NCBI GenBank assembly: GCA_038900335.1
Contig: JBBMRB010000012.1
Span: 1 to 64,000, forward strand
Source of the DNA: Rs1 sp038900335
Lineage (GTDB): Bacteria; Pseudomonadota; Gammaproteobacteria; Pseudomonadales; Balneatricaceae
Reading direction: 5' to 3'
DNA: 64,000 nt
Shown: in pieces, positions 64,000 to 64,000 of the stretch
Numbering within the stretch: the stretch's first letter is position 1
How the letters are laid out: every line of letters begins with the position of its first letter
Program-made: the position numbers and the translations under genes
Notes under the pieces: model-generated
Told to the model about the DNA's origin: nothing
The model's database searches: none
Seen by the model: the letters and a program-made list of their open reading frames with translations, nothing else

Positions 64000-64000
64000 T

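Overview
The window reads as chromosomal DNA of a marine-type gammaproteobacterium with moderately low GC. The evidence is the gene order lptG-lptF / pepA-holC-valS, the block rpsF-rpsR-membrane protein-rplI-dnaB, an E. coli-type Cdd, a PA-style CadA/CadR pair and DUF2339/DUF3999/DUF898 membrane proteins. A Cellvibrionales- or Oceanospirillales-like host is my best inference; the sequence alone does not fix the genus. I saw no rRNA, tRNA or CRISPR array.

Layout. 1-1.8 kb is an AT-rich accessory edge: a direct repeat of at least 77 bp, a large unknown ORF whose C-terminus looks HicA-like, a stub of a phage baseplate gene and a 10-bp tandem repeat. 1.8-4.1 kb holds an EamA exporter and an LRR-kinase fusion. 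4.6-12.3 kb (minus strand) is a nucleoside uptake and breakdown cluster: BMP-family binding protein, ATPase, two permeases, PfkB kinase, nucleoside hydrolase and a 2-oxoglutarate oxygenase. 12.8-21.8 kb is mostly housekeeping: a Sel1 protein, an RDD protein, lptGF, pepA, holC and valS. 22.2-30.2 kb (plus strand) is one operon with a GntR regulator, a five-gene Liv-type ABC transporter, an M20 carbamoylase-like hydrolase and an amidase, probably for uptake and hydrolysis of an amide or ureido compound. 30.3-35.3 kb (minus strand) has HAD-MFS, TetR and CMD-GST-YghU; four similar 14-bp palindromes lie before its two outer operons and suggest one TetR regulon.

35.6-42 kb carries large membrane proteins (DUF3999, DUF2339, DUF898). 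42.4-45.8 kb has a BKACE enzyme and a class III aminotransferase divergent from a LysR gene. 46-48.7 kb has a thioesterase, a DUF1289 protein and an unusual double-TerD membrane protein. 48.7-52.4 kb is dnaB and the S6/S18/L9 operon. 52.6-55.5 kb is a cadmium/zinc/lead efflux ATPase divergent from CadR, with a 19-bp-spacer MerR-type promoter between them. 55.6-59.8 kb has an Lrp regulator, FrmA, Cdd and an unassigned membrane transporter.

59.8-64 kb is accessory again: a decayed ORF, an orphan small gene, about 1.1 kb of AT-rich DNA with no gene, then the distal end of an integron gene-cassette array read on the minus strand. Three attC-like sites of about 100 bp each follow a short gene. The cassettes encode a HEPN-motif protein, an HNH endonuclease and an unknown protein cut by the window edge. 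The integrase should lie beyond 64000. This cassette array, with two nuclease-type candidates for phage defence, is the most promising place for new biology here.
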